From Symbiodinium natans (Eukaryota > Sar > Dinophyceae > Suessiales > Symbiodiniaceae): 64,000 bases of DNA. This document shows positions 51,435 through 62,385 of this stretch, one piece after another. Numbering within the stretch: position 1 is the first letter of the stretch; the number at the start of each line of letters is the position of its first letter. Location: assembly GCA_905221605.1 (NCBI GenBank), contig CAJNDS010000331.1, positions 26,597 to 90,596 of the forward strand. Direction: 5' to 3'. The position numbers and the translations under genes were made by a program. Below the pieces are notes generated by a model. It had not been told where the DNA came from. It worked only from the letters and a program-made list of their open reading frames with translations, and did no database searches.

Positions 51435-53399
51435 GCTGGAATCCAGCGGTGTGCAGGATGCCTTCCGGAGCACGGATGATGACATTTACGCCAAGATGGG
51501 CTCCGACGTCGAGCGCCTCGATTTCAAGAGAACTCTGGAAGCGTTTGTGATCGTGTCTTTGTGTTTCTGAATTTCTACTGCTTCGACCGTCACGCTTGAC
51601 ATGAAAGAGCGCGACGCTGTTTTGGTTGTTGTCTGCTTCCCTGCAACAATTTCTATTCAGATATCCAGAATGTCCCCCAGAGATTGAAAAAGGAGGACTT
51701 GAAGTTCTCCTATGCTCATCTGCGCATGCTCTCCTCCTCCCTCCTCCTCTCTCCTCCTCTCTCCTCCTCCCTCCTCCTCTCTCCTCCTCTCTCCTCCTCT
51801 CTCCTCCTCCCTCCTCCTCCTCCTCCTCCCTCTCTCTCTCCCTCTCTCTCCGTCGCTCCCCCTCTCTCCCCCTCTCTCCCCCTCTCTCCCCCTCTCTCCC
51901 CCTCTCTCTCTCCCCCCTCTCTCCCCCTCTCTCCCCCTCTCTCCCCCTCTCTCCCCCTCTCTCCCCCTCTCTCCCTCTCTCTCCCTTTCTCTCTTTCTCT
52001 CTTTTTGCCTTGGAAGGTACAGTGGCTCCACGGGCGTGGTGGTCCTTGTGGACAAAGGCCATAATATTATATAGCTTCGCCTTGACAGATTCACGCATGT
52101 TTTTGCTGGTGCAACTTCTGAAAAGGTCAGTCCCTCCTCACCGCTGCCAATGCCTGGGCGCCAGCTTTGCAAAGGAGCCGGAAGAGACCTAGAGACTAAG
52201 GGCGGTCAGAGTTTAAAGGCTTTAGCTGAGGAAGCCCCAAACGGGGGGGCTCTCGAGCGAGCGAGCGAGGGAGAGAGAGCGCGAGAGAGAGAGAGAGAGA
52301 GAGAGAGTGAGAGAGAGTGAGAGAGAGTGAGAGAGAGTGAGAGAGAGTGAGAGGGAGTGAGAGGGAGTGAGAGGGAGTGAGAGGGAGTGAGAGGGAGTGA
52401 GAGGGAGTGAGAGAGTGCGAAAGCGAGAGAGAGAGGCACAGAGAGAGAGATAGAGAGAGACAGGGAAAGGGAGAGGGGAGAGGCTCTCCTATATCCGATC
52501 ATGATCATGGACAAGCTTGAGCATGTCGCGGGATTAAACACTTGATCCAGGACAACTTAGGCTCAGCCGCCTGGAGAATCAGAAAGACACTCAGCCCTTC
52601 CACAGAACCGACTGAACCCTACGCATTTGCGGCCGGCGTTCAAAAAGCGGGAAGCGCCCATACTCCGCAGACTCCACACACTCCACACACTCCACACACT
52701 CCACACACCCTCGGTCTCTGCTCTTTGCTCTTTGCACGTGAGGTCGGGGACTCCCGTGCGGTTCTGGGCCGTCTCGAGGGCTCGCAGTGGCGCGCCCGGT
52801 GGCTCAGAGACGAGAGGCAGGAAAATAGACAGAAAGACGCTTCTGAGCCACTTCTGATACAAAGCACTTCCACCACCCCTTCTGAGGCCGTACCGCTCAC
52901 CACGGACCTAAAGCCCGAGATGCCCGAGGACTCCCCGAGACTCGGTTTCTGCCACCCTCTTTTCTGCTGGTTGTTTGAAGAGTGTTTCGAAGTGTTGCGA
53001 AGTGTCTTGAAGTGTCTGTTTCGATGTGTTGTCCAGTTGTTTCGCTTACTTCGAAGATTCGAAGAGGAGCGAGAGCGCATAGAGCTCAGCGGAGGCCGTT
53101 GGAATTGAGAAGTCTTGAGGAGAGCGCCCATCGAGCACGTCGAAGCACTTGTCGCATGTAAATTCCGAATTTACTCCGCTTGTCCAGGTGTCGTGTGTCA
53201 GTACAGGGACGGATCTGGCGAGGAGGTCTCGCTGCACACCTTCAACATTGTCACATTGTCACATGCGTACGCACACAATGCTCCTCTTAATCTCGCATCC
53301 ACAGGCCGGACCTTTCCGGGCCCGTGCCTGAGCGTGGAGAGCTCGTTTTCGAGAGCTAAGAGTGGAGAAATCTGTGGCAAAGAAGAAGAAGAACAACGA

Positions 53400-53469
<70 letters not shown>

Positions 53470-53473
53470 TGCG

Positions 53474-53523
<50 letters not shown>

Positions 53524-53635
53524 TGCGGTGGCGGCGCCAGCGCGGCAGCGGCAGCTGCAGCGGCAGCGGCAGCAACCACAGCAATTGCAGCAACCGCAGC
53601 AAGAATAGCAGCAACAATCACAGCAACAGTAACGG

Positions 53636-53667
<32 letters not shown>

Positions 53668-54854
53668 GCAGCAGCAGCGGCGGCGGCGGCAGCGGCAGCG
53701 GCGGCGGAAGTCGACGTTGGCTATCAAAGATTGTCGCCCTAAAGAGAAACAGCCAGGCTGCAACATGAGCATTGCGAGAATTTGCAGCAGCAGGCTGTGG
53801 TAGTGTTCGTGCTAGTTGAGGGAGATGGATAGGAAAAAAGCGAAGGATCCTAGGTAACGCAGGAGGCAACCTCACTGCACCTGGTGTGGATTTCCATCTT
53901 TGCCTGTGCGCGTCCTGCTATGGCCGCAGAAGAGGACTCGCATTGTCCCGAGGATGACTTTCGTAGGGGGGCTCTCCTACAGCAGAGTTCTCTCCCAGAG
54001 AAGGGACGTCTGGAGGATTCAGCCGTAAGCAGGCTCTTCAGCCTAGCTTTGTACCTCGAGAGGTGTAACTGATGAGCTGATGTTCTTCGAACAAGAATGT
54101 TGTCCCAAAGGTCAAACTTCGAAAGAGCGGGACCCATTAATGGTGCAAAAACTGCAGGCTTCAAAGTTGCTTACTCACCAAGCGAAAGTTTCCACCCCAT
54201 TGTTAATGAAGCAGGGAGGAGGCGTTGCGTGTGCCAACTGTTGCAAACGACAGCACCACGTAGCAAACCTCCCACGGATGCTCTGCAAAGCATACGGGAA
54301 TCCAGATTGCAACGCATTCCACATTCCTGTTGGCCGAAAGAGGGTCGTTTGTTTCCATGCACCAAAGCTTGGAGAACTGTTGCCTCTCGCCTTCACATTC
54401 GCTACTCGCAAACAGCACACACACACACATCTCTCTCTCTCTCTCTCTGTCTCTCTTTGTCTCTTTCTTGAGTCCAATTTGTTTTGTTCGTGTTCTCTTT
54501 TCTCGTTTTGTTGAGAGGTCTGGGACGGGCCCTGCTGCGAGAAGCCGGGCCTGGCAGTGCCCGGGGCCCCCAGAGCCTCAGAGTGGAGGGCGGGAGGAGG
54601 AGGAGTCTCTTTTTAACGGAGAAACCGCCTTCCCCTCCTAGAATCTCCTTACTTCGAAAATTGGCCTTTTTGGAATCTCCTTCTTCTACATAAGTGTTAA
54701 ATAGGGGGAGGGGGGGGGAAAGCCTTGAGCCGCACTTGAGAAGCCCAGGTCCCGCAGCTTGGGTGACGGTGCCGCGCGTGCTCTGGGCGTCATTGCTGCG
54801 CCCGTGGTGCGCCCTCTTAGAGTCTTAGAGCCCACAGACCAAGACTTGGAACGC

Positions 54855-54895
<41 letters not shown>

Positions 54896-55408
54896 TCGGG
54901 GACTCTTCACCGAATGCGCAGGTGACGAAGCACAGGCTGCTGAAGGGGCAGGCTCTGCTCAGTGCAGCACTGTTGCAGCACTGTTGCAGCACTGTTGCAG
55001 CATTGTTGCGCATGGGGTGACAAGGACAAGTTTTTGATCATCGCCACGGATGGCCTTTGGGACTCCGTGGACAACGAGGAGGCTCAGACCAAAGAGTCAA
55101 GAAAGAGAGCATAAGATGGCACCGACTCACATGTCTGTCTCGACCTCGCCAGAGGCGGTGCGCATCGTCGCCAAGTTCCAGACCATGCCAAGCATCGCCT
55201 TGAAAGCCCTCACCGAGGAGCGGAATGGCAAATCGAACAGCAGCTGAACAGCCAGGAAATCGGAGGAAATATAGCATAATATAGCGGAATGCTCAGGGCG
55301 AGTCTCTGTGCATCTGTGCATCTCTGGGCAGTGAAGGCGGTGCGACGCGCCGAAGGCGACGAGCTGGTGGACGACACGACTATTCTTCTGATCCATTTCC
55401 GTGAGTAG
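51435..55408 (+). CDS. Protein phosphatase 2C (PPM family), 12 exons
   Basis: Mg/Mn-dependent Ser/Thr phosphatase. Inferred exons: 51435-51540, 51693-51721, 52017-52057, 52126-52151, 52743-52928, 53067-53097, 53188-53217, 53305-53329, 54749-54842, 55025-55081, 55155-55217, 55337-55408. All phases agree and every acceptor is AG|G. Inferred donors are mostly GC (51541, 51722, 52058, 52152, 53218, 55082) or GA (52929, 53330, 54843, 55218), with one GT (53098). PP2C landmarks in order: AFRSTDDDIY; YSGSTGVVVLV; LTAANVGDSRAVLGR across a junction; AVPLTTDLKPEMPEERERI; CLSRSLGD, with the metal-site Asp; FLIIATDGLWDSV, with another metal Asp; and C-terminal DDTTILLIHF. TAG is at 55406, though GTGAGT at 55401 could be a donor instead. 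Motif I (DGHGG) is not in this interval; a candidate lies at 38.74 kb. An unusual 35-residue insert follows AVLGR. Short exons and repeat-filled introns are notable. Confidence 0.88.
51722..52016. repeat. (CTCCTC)n / (CTCTCCCC)n in a PP2C intron
   Basis: An almost pure pyrimidine block filling the second PP2C intron. It gives long Ser/Leu/Pro and Arg/Glu ORFs that are not genes. Confidence 0.92.
52254..52475. repeat. (GAGAGAGT)n and (GAGGGAGT)n in a PP2C intron
   Basis: A GAGA run, then octamers GAGAGAGT (about 5), then GAGGGAGT (about 6), lying inside the fourth PP2C intron. Confidence 0.92.
52672..52709. repeat. 9-bp repeat (CTCCACACA)n
   Basis: Four copies of the 9-mer just upstream of the acceptor of the GDSRAVL exon. 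Confidence 0.85.
53395..53715. repeat. (CAACAG)n and (GCAGCG)n block inside a PP2C intron
   Basis: About 20 CAACAG hexamers, then GCGGCAG/CAGCAG units, between the exons ending at 53329 and starting at 54749. A poly-Gln ORF crosses it but leaves the PP2C frame, so it is intronic in this model. Confidence 0.85.
54854..54896. repeat. (CA)n microsatellite in a PP2C intron
   Basis: An uninterrupted CA run of about 36 bp just after the exon encoding SRSLGD. A (CTGTTGCAGCA)n trio follows at about 54968-55005. Confidence 0.92.
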
Positions 55409-55409
55409 C

Positions 55410-56820
55410 CCTGCGCAGCTTCACCTTTCAAACTTCTTCAAACATTAAAGGCTCGCGGTGTCACCTCAGGCCCGGCCCCGGGAACTGGGTGATCTTTGCT
55501 GAGGGCGATCCCTGAAGCCGAAGTGGGGGTGAGTAAAGGTCAAGAGGGCACATCAAATCACTTGGAATCGGCGTAAAATCCACATGATATGTTGCGGCAA
55601 TGTTGCGGCTGACCAGGGAGCGCTCCAAGCCCGGGCGCTGTGGCCCAACCCCAATTGCTTATTATCTCAGCCCGAGCCACGTGCTCCTCCTGTCTCCCTT
55701 GGACTTTTTGGATCTCCTTTGGGTCTTTTGTCGTTCTTGGTTCTCTGCTCCTCTCTTCTCAGGTCCTGTCCTTCTCCCTCTTTTCTCTCTCTCTCTCTCT
55801 CACTCTCAGCGTCTTTCGCTCTCCCTTAAAGTTATATTTCGGACTTGCTTCGCCGTCTCACTCAAGGCACGCTGCGGGTCCGCTTGATGCGTCCCAACGC
55901 GCCCCTTGTTTTTAAACATGGCCGGGAGCCGTGCACGCCTGCGCACACCCGTGCGCAGCGCACCCAATTCCTCAGAATGCAGCGTTTGAATGTTGCTGAA
56001 AAGACGCTCTCTTTGTGCGCAGTGTGTTGCCTGCAGCGATGCGCGTTGAGCCACGCCACAGACTTTTCTGAGTAGTTGACGTCCGGCATGGACTCACAAC
56101 ACCATGGGGTCTCTCAGTGCTCTGCGGCTCCGGCGCAGCCGCCGCAGCTGGCGCAGCCGTCACTCAAAGGGTGTGTCTTTTTGAGTGCTCTCATTGTCTG
56201 TAGGGAAAGAGAGAGAGAGAGAGAGAGAGAGTCCCTTGCTGTAGGCATCCCCGCAACCGCAGATGCCGATGCGGGCCAGAGGGGGAGCACTGAGATGGAG
56301 AGAATCCCCTCGATTGAGCACACACACACACACCCTTGTACACTTTTTGAGAGCATTCACTCCTTGTTCTATTAGAATTTTGCCGCCTCATAGCGGGGAA
56401 AGTAATTGCCCGGGCTTCAATAAGGAAGTGTTGTGCGCGGACCTGGCGGAATGTGCAAACCACTGTGCGCAGAGCAAGGGCGTGGTCTCGCCGTGGTTTT
56501 TCCGTCCAAACTCAAAGCCCCTTGTTGATTCTGCATCCGCCGCCCCGCCGCCGCCCCGCCGCCTCAACGAATCAAAGAACGGAAGTGCTTGCTACGGGGC
56601 ATCTGACTCGCACCACGTCGCTTGGGTTGTTCCTTCACCATGGGCCTGTACCTCAGAGAGAAGCGCGCCTTTGGAGAAGCGCCTGAACCTAGTTTCCGGG
56701 AAAATTTGGATGTGTGTGTGTGTGTGTGTGTGGTCCCCAGCCCGTTTCCCTGAGAGGTGAGGTGTACAGGAAGTGGGAAAAGGGTGTCTAAGACTTCGAC
56801 TTAGAGGCGCGACGACTGAG
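55410..56820. other. Downstream of PP2C; no recognised gene
   Basis: CT/GA/GT microsatellites (about 55783-55803, 56209-56231, 56711-56732) and unique sequence. A short ORF from ATG at 56089 (MDSQHHGVSQCSAAPAQPPQ) could be a first exon but is unsupported. Confidence 0.4.
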
Positions 56821-56831
56821 GCGAGAAAGCC

Positions 56832-56925
56832 ATGGCGAAAGCGGCCGAGGAGCCGGAAGGGGGGGAACTAAGGAAGGCTCTGGACTTGCTCTCACAAGTC
56901 AGAAAGCAAGTTCACGACTCTATGA
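56832..56925 (+). CDS. Possible first exon, unrecognised protein
   Basis: An ATG in the context AAGCCATGGCG opens MAKAAEEPEGGELRKALDLL then SQVRKQVHD. It looks like the N-terminus of a soluble helical protein. No downstream exon could be joined, since the following sequence is a CT-rich intron-like tract at about 57150-57195. Tentative. Confidence 0.3.
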
Positions 56926-57149
56926 GAATCACGTTGTTCTTTCGGGATGCTGCACACGACGGCACTTCTACGGTGTGGAGCACAGGGTTTTCTCCCAAAC
57001 ATGGTTTTCCCTGTGCCCCCAGTTTCATGATGGCTTGTAAGCAATGTCTGTGCGCCTTTCTCACTTCAAGATCGCCCTGGTTTCTACTCTATACATTCCT
57101 GCATCGACTTTGTTGGGGTTTCTTGGGGCGTTTCTCCTGCAAAACTTTA

Positions 57150-57200
<51 letters not shown>

Positions 57201-57354
57201 TTCAACGGGCTCAAAGGAGCACTTAAAAGCCTGTGAGCTCCCTGCCCACGACCGCACGCGACAGAGTGCGCTGCTGCACAGCTGGGGGGTTGCAACAGCT
57301 TCCATGGCGCGGGATCTGGCACGGGACGGCCGCGGACTGAAGCACGATGCACGC

Positions 57355-57435
57355 AGATATCTATATGTATATATGCATATATATATATATATATTATGTA
57401 GATATATACATAATATGTGTATATATTATATGGTA
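57355..57435. repeat. (TA)n microsatellite
   Basis: ATATAT runs broken by GT and GC over about 80 bp, ending in a C9 run (57437-57445). Confidence 0.85.
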
Positions 57436-57494
57436 CCCCCCCCCATTGACCTATGCCTTTTCTTTCTTTTTGTCCTGCTCAGGTGCGAAAGAGT

Positions 57495-57695
57495 TTCAGA
57501 AGATGTTGGTTTTACCATCATTTTCTGCAGTAGAGTTTCAGAAAATGTTGGTTTTACCAGCATTGTCTGAAAATTCTGCATTTTTTGAAACCTGATGAGA
57601 AGGAAACCTGATTATGAGATCACCAGACTTTCAAGAAATATGTAGACTTTTCAGAAAATGTTGGTTTTGCCAGCTTTTGCTGAAGTAGACCGACC
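57495..57695. repeat. Repeat of AGAAAATGTTGGTTTTACCA
   Basis: Three copies near 57497, 57538 and 57653 of (C)AGAA(A/G)ATGTTGGTTTT(A/G)CCA followed by GCATT..CTG. Irregular spacing. Confidence 0.8.
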
Positions 57696-58109
57696 CTGAG
57701 ACTGAACATTCTGGAAGCCTTTCATGAAACCAGGCCTTGATACAGACTACGCATAGTGTGCAAGCCTCGATGAGCTTTGTTCCTTTAATGCTACGGAAGA
57801 CGCCCTTCCCCTTTCCTTTAGAAGCTGCTGTCATGAAAGACTATTTGTCGAGAAGCTTCTTGTGGAATGAATCATTAGCGTTGGAAAAGGCATGCGGCGC
57901 GTTTGGGGCCGCGAAACGTTCGTTAGTTTTTCTTTTAAAAGGTCAAAAGACTCGATGTTTTTGCATTTCAGCATGTTGGAAAATTGGTTCCTATTTCTAC
58001 TTTTTTTTCATGGCTCGGAGAGCACTGAAGAGAATATTCATCGTTTTTTCGGTGTTTTTTTTTGGTTTTTTAGCATCAAGGAAGCATCCGAAAATGTACT
58101 TTTTGGCTC

Positions 58110-58365
58110 CGAGGGTTTAGGGTTTAAGGTTGAAGGTTGAAGGTTTTGGAGTTTTGGGCTTTCGGCTGCAGAACTATCTCGCTCTGTTTGGGGTTGAGGG
58201 TTTAGGGTTTCAAGCATTGGCCTGCATGGCTCCGAGGGTTTAGGGTTTAGGGTTGAGAGTTTCAGGTTTTGGGCTTTCGGCTGCAGAACTATCTCGCTCT
58301 GCCGAGGGTTTAGGGTTTAGTGTTGAGAGTTTAAGGTTTTGGGCTTTCGGCTGCAGAGGTTTATG
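58110..58365. repeat. Telomere-like unit repeated three times
   Basis: GAGGGTTTAGGGTTTAGGGT-type heptamers are joined to TTTTGGGCTTTCGGCTGCAG and AACTATCTCGCTCTG. The whole unit (about 100 bp) occurs three times. Confidence 0.88.
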
Positions 58366-58461
58366 TATCAGAAGGCATTGGGCTTTGAGCTGCAAAGGCT
58401 AACTATGATTAGACATATTTTCGCAGGTGCAAAAACAAAAAGAAATACCAGACGGAGTAGC

Positions 58462-60195
58462 GTCATCGTGCGGGCATGGATGCTCTGGCCACTCGCACAT
58501 GGACGTTATCATCTTGCGGGCATGGATGCTCTGGCCACTCGCACGGAGTGGTAACATGGACGTTATCATCCTGCGGACATAAATTCTGGCCACTCGCACA
58601 TGACGTTATCATCGTGCGGGCATGGATGCTCTGGCCACTCGCACATGGACGTTATCATCGTGCGGGCATGGATGCTCTGGCCACTCGCACATGGACGTTA
58701 TCATCGTGCGGGCATGGATGCTCTGGCCACTCGCACGGAGTGGTAACATGGACGTTATCATCGTGCGGGCATGGATGCTGGCCACTCGCACATGGACGTT
58801 ATCATCGTGCGGGCATGGATGCTCCGGCCACTCGCACGGAGTGGTAACATGGACGTTATCATCCTGCGGACATAAATGCTCTGGCCACTCGCAAATGGAC
58901 GTTATCATCGTGCGGGCATGGATGCTCTGGCCACTCGCACATGGACGTTATCATCGTGCGGGCATGGATGCTCTGGCCACTCGCACGGAGTGGTAACATG
59001 GACGTTATCATCGTGCGGGCATGGATGCTCTGGCCACTCGCACATGGACGTTATCATCGTGCGGGCATGGATGGTCTGGCCACTCGCACATGGACGTTAT
59101 CATCGTGCGGGCATGGATGCTCTGGCCACTCGCACGGAGTGGTAACATGGACGTTATCATCGTGCGGGCATGGGTGCTCTGGCCACTCGCGCATGGACGT
59201 TATCATCGGCGGGCATGGATGGTCTGGCCACTCGCACATGGACGTTATCATCGTGCGGGCATGGGTGCTCTGGCCACTCGCATGGAGTGGTAACATGGAC
59301 GTTATCATCGTGCGGGCATGGATGATTTGGCCACTCGCACGGAGTGGTTACATGGACGTTATCATCGTGCGGGCATGGATGCTCCGGCCACTCGCGCATG
59401 GACGTTATCATCGTGCGGGCATGGATGCTCTGGCCACTCGCACGGAGTGGTTACATGGACGTTATCATCGTGCGGGCATGGATGCTCTGGCCACTCGCAC
59501 ATGGACGTTATCATCGTGCGGGCATGGACACATGGACGTTATCATCGTGCGGGCATGGATGCTCTGGCCACTCGCACATGGACGTTATCATCGTGCGGGC
59601 ATGGATGCTCTGGCCACTCGCACGGAGCGGTAACATGGACGTTATCATCGTGCGGGCATGGATGCTCTGGCCACTCGCACATGGACGTTATCATCGTGCG
59701 GGCATGGATGCTCTGGCCACTCGCACGGAGTGGTAACATGGACGTTATCATCGTGCGGGCATGGATGCTCTGGCCACTCGCACGGAGTGGTTACATGGAC
59801 GTTATCATCGTGCGGGCATGGATGCTCTGGCCACTCGCACGGAGTGGTTACATGGACGTTATCATCGTGCGGGCATGGATGCTCTGGCCACTCGAACGGA
59901 GTGATAACATGGACGTTATCATCGTGCGGGCATGGATGCTCTGGCCACTCGCACGGAGTGGTTACATGGACGTTATCATCGTGCGGGCATGGATGCTCTG
60001 GCCACTCGAACGGAGTGATAACATGGACGTTATCATCGTGCGGGCATGGATGCTCTGGCCACTCGCACAGAGCGGTAACATTCTGGCCACTCGCACGGAG
60101 TGGTAACATGGACGTTACCATCGTGCGGGCATGGATGCGCTGGCCACTCGCACGGAGTGGTAACATGGACGTTATCATCGGGCGGGCATGGATGC
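58462..60195. repeat. 46/57-bp minisatellite, about 34 units
   Basis: The base unit is CATGGACGTTATCATCGTGC plus GGGCATGGATGCTCTGGCC plus ACTCGCA (46 bp). A longer form adds CGGAGTGGTAA (57 bp). Short and long forms alternate irregularly, then long forms dominate after about 59700. Changes are mostly single bases (GATGGTC, GATGATT, GAACGGAGTGATAA). Because 57 is a multiple of 3, the end of the array holds long spurious ORFs. Confidence 0.97.
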
Positions 60196-60199
60196 TCAA

Positions 60200-61265
60200 A
60201 AGAAGCCCCTATTCATTTCTTGCTTGTCACTATGAGGTGAGAGAGCCCTGCTACAAGACCCTGCTCTTCCGTTCCTTCTGGATTTTGCTACGTCCATGTT
60301 GTTCTCGAACAAATTTCACAGAAGCAAGCCTCATATTCAAGAGGTTTTGCTTATTTTCCTGCCCTGTAGCACAAAAAGCGTGAGAGAAGACATGCAACAA
60401 GTTCGCTGCCTGCGAACCGCAAACCTTTGCTCAAAACTGCCAAGAACTACGAAGTATTCTGATGCTCATAGTAATGCAAAAAGAATCTGCAACGCATTCT
60501 CTTCTTTTCATTAAATGCATAGAGCAACATTCTGAAGATGTTGTTTGAGAATCATGAACGGACGAGCCTTTATTGGCTTTGCTCCCCTTGATGCCACAGG
60601 AGACGCTCCTCTTGCCCTGTTTCTCGTTGTGGATAAAGCGCCTAAATTTTCGCTGCCTTTCCATGAATGAGAGAATGCCCTTCTACTCAAGATGTGTTCT
60701 GCTTGTAGCTTGTCTTCTGTTAGTGTTCTAAAATGCACATAGAAACCTCTGTTGATTTCTTAGAAGATGGAGCCCCGTCTAAACACACAAAAGCATCATC
60801 ATACGCCGATGAGCCTCTTTTGGCTAGCTTCCCTTAACTACAACATTTTTTTCCATCATCTTGTTCTTTTCTAGCAAAAGACCCTTCATAAAAAAATAGC
60901 ATGTGTCCAAGATGACCTCCTCATCTTCAACGAAAACGCTGTTATACAAGAAGTGATTGCGAATTCATAAGGATTTCAGCGTGCAGACTGGAAAGAAGTA
61001 TGCTAGCTCCAAACACTCGCAAGAACACTCACAGCAATACAAAACGGGAACCTCTATTGATTTCCCGCTTCTTCGGAAAAAAGTCTGTTTTGATAACACC
61101 ATCGCAAAACGGCATCTCAGATGCCTCATGCTCACCAGCAGTTCCGAAAACACCAAAAATGCATAGGTCAATTCGAGGGGGTGGGGGGGGGGGGGGGTAG
61201 CATATATTATGGGAAAAAATAAGCTACATATATGCATATGCCACCCCCGTGCTTGAAATTCCCCA
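60200..61265. other. Unique AT-richer sequence, no recognised gene
   Basis: Segment 60545-60660 resembles 57770-57830 (shared GATG, CTTTG, GCTACGGAAGACGC / GCCACAGGAGACGC words). A poly-G run lies at about 61178-61197. No domain is recognised. Confidence 0.4.
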
Positions 61266-61271
61266 ATATTT

Positions 61272-61423
61272 GAAACGCATTAGAATTCATTCAAAACGTA
61301 TTCAACTGAATACGCTTTTGGACTCAAGATTCAAGATTCAAGGTGCCCGGGAGAACTTGCCCGGGCATCTTGAATCTTGAATCCAAAAGCGTGTTCAAGT
61401 TGAATGCGTTTTGAATGCGTTTC
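61272..61423. repeat. Long hairpin with GGGAGAACTTGCCC apex
   Basis: Arms of about 65-70 bases. Outer blocks GAAACGCATT / AATGCGTTTC and TACGCTTTTGGA / TCCAAAAGCGTG enclose inner blocks GATTCAAGATTCAAG / CTTGAATCTTGAATC, then CCCGGG-AGAACTTG-CCCGGG at the tip. A few indels occur in the left arm. Confidence 0.92.
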
Positions 61424-61429
61424 ATCTTA

Positions 61430-62380
61430 TTTCATCTTGTCCGGAGTGCAACTTACGGGCTTATGCATACTACATAAAGTATATTTCGAGCTCGTCTGCT
61501 TATATACGTACTACAGAGTTTGAGACACTCACCCGATCCCAGTAACCCACGCCTTTCTGCAGAAGCTGAGATTCTGGAAAAAGGCATGGGTACATGGGGA
61601 TATATATATATATGTGTGTAGATATATATACATGCAGAAAGAGAGAGAGGGAGGGAGACAGAGGGTAAGAGAGAGAGAGAGAGAGAGAGATGGATATGCA
61701 TGGTCAGGAGTCTGCGTCCGACCACTCCCCGTCATGCTTAGGTATTTCAATCACATTCCGAATTTCTCTAGCAATACACAATTTAGACACAAACGTTTTT
61801 AAGGGTGTGGCCTCGTAACTTGAAATTCTACTTAGAGTGAATGATTGTCTTAGGTTGGGGGATGCCAATTAAAGTTCATGACGAATAGTGGCCACGGAAG
61901 GTTAAACTAGGCATTCTAATTGGATTTACCTACAATTGACGCCTCGAAGAGGATGTCCTGGGGGTGGCCTATTGTCTTAGCTGGGTTTACAAACGCACGA
62001 AGCCCAGATGAGGAGTTTGGGTTTTTGGAATTTCGGAATTCTAGGCCTAAGTAATTTGGAAACTATTTCATCGATTCGCTCGTTTAAGTAATTTGGAAAC
62101 TATTTCATCGATTCGCTCGTTTAACCCATGCTGAAACACAAAGCGTGGGGCATGAGCAGATATACATAGATACATAAGTTTGCACAGAGAAGCCTGATCT
62201 CTCTCTCTCTCTCTCTATCTCGTGTTTCTCTACTTCGCTCCCTTTTCTCTCCGTGTTATCTTCTCTTCTTTTCTCGTGTTGTTCTCTACGTTGTCACTTT
62301 GTATTCTCGAAACACTTCTCTTTTTCTATTTCTGGCTGACACTTTGACTCGACTCTGAGGCCGGGGCGGCCCGGGGCCGC
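61430..62380. other. No recognised gene; minor repeats
   Basis: (TA)n and (GA)n runs (about 61600-61630 and 61640-61690), a CT run (about 62198-62217), and unique sequence. Confidence 0.45.
62048..62121. repeat. Perfect 37-bp tandem duplication
   Basis: TAAGTAATTTGGAAACTATT and TCATCGATTCGCTCGTT are repeated twice head to tail without difference. Confidence 0.95.
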
Positions 62381-62385
62381 GGCAG

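Noticed and set aside
51722-52016. Long Ser/Pro/Leu and Arg/Glu ORFs
   Set aside because: Pure pyrimidine microsatellite inside a PP2C intron.
53395-53715. Poly-Gln protein-coding ORF
   Set aside because: It lies between two PP2C exons whose phases join without it. The CAACAG repeat keeps every frame open on both strands.
58462-60383. ORFs up to 262 codons with VIIVRAWMLWPL repeats
   Set aside because: Artefact of the 57-bp (multiple of 3) form of the minisatellite; short 46-bp units break the frame.
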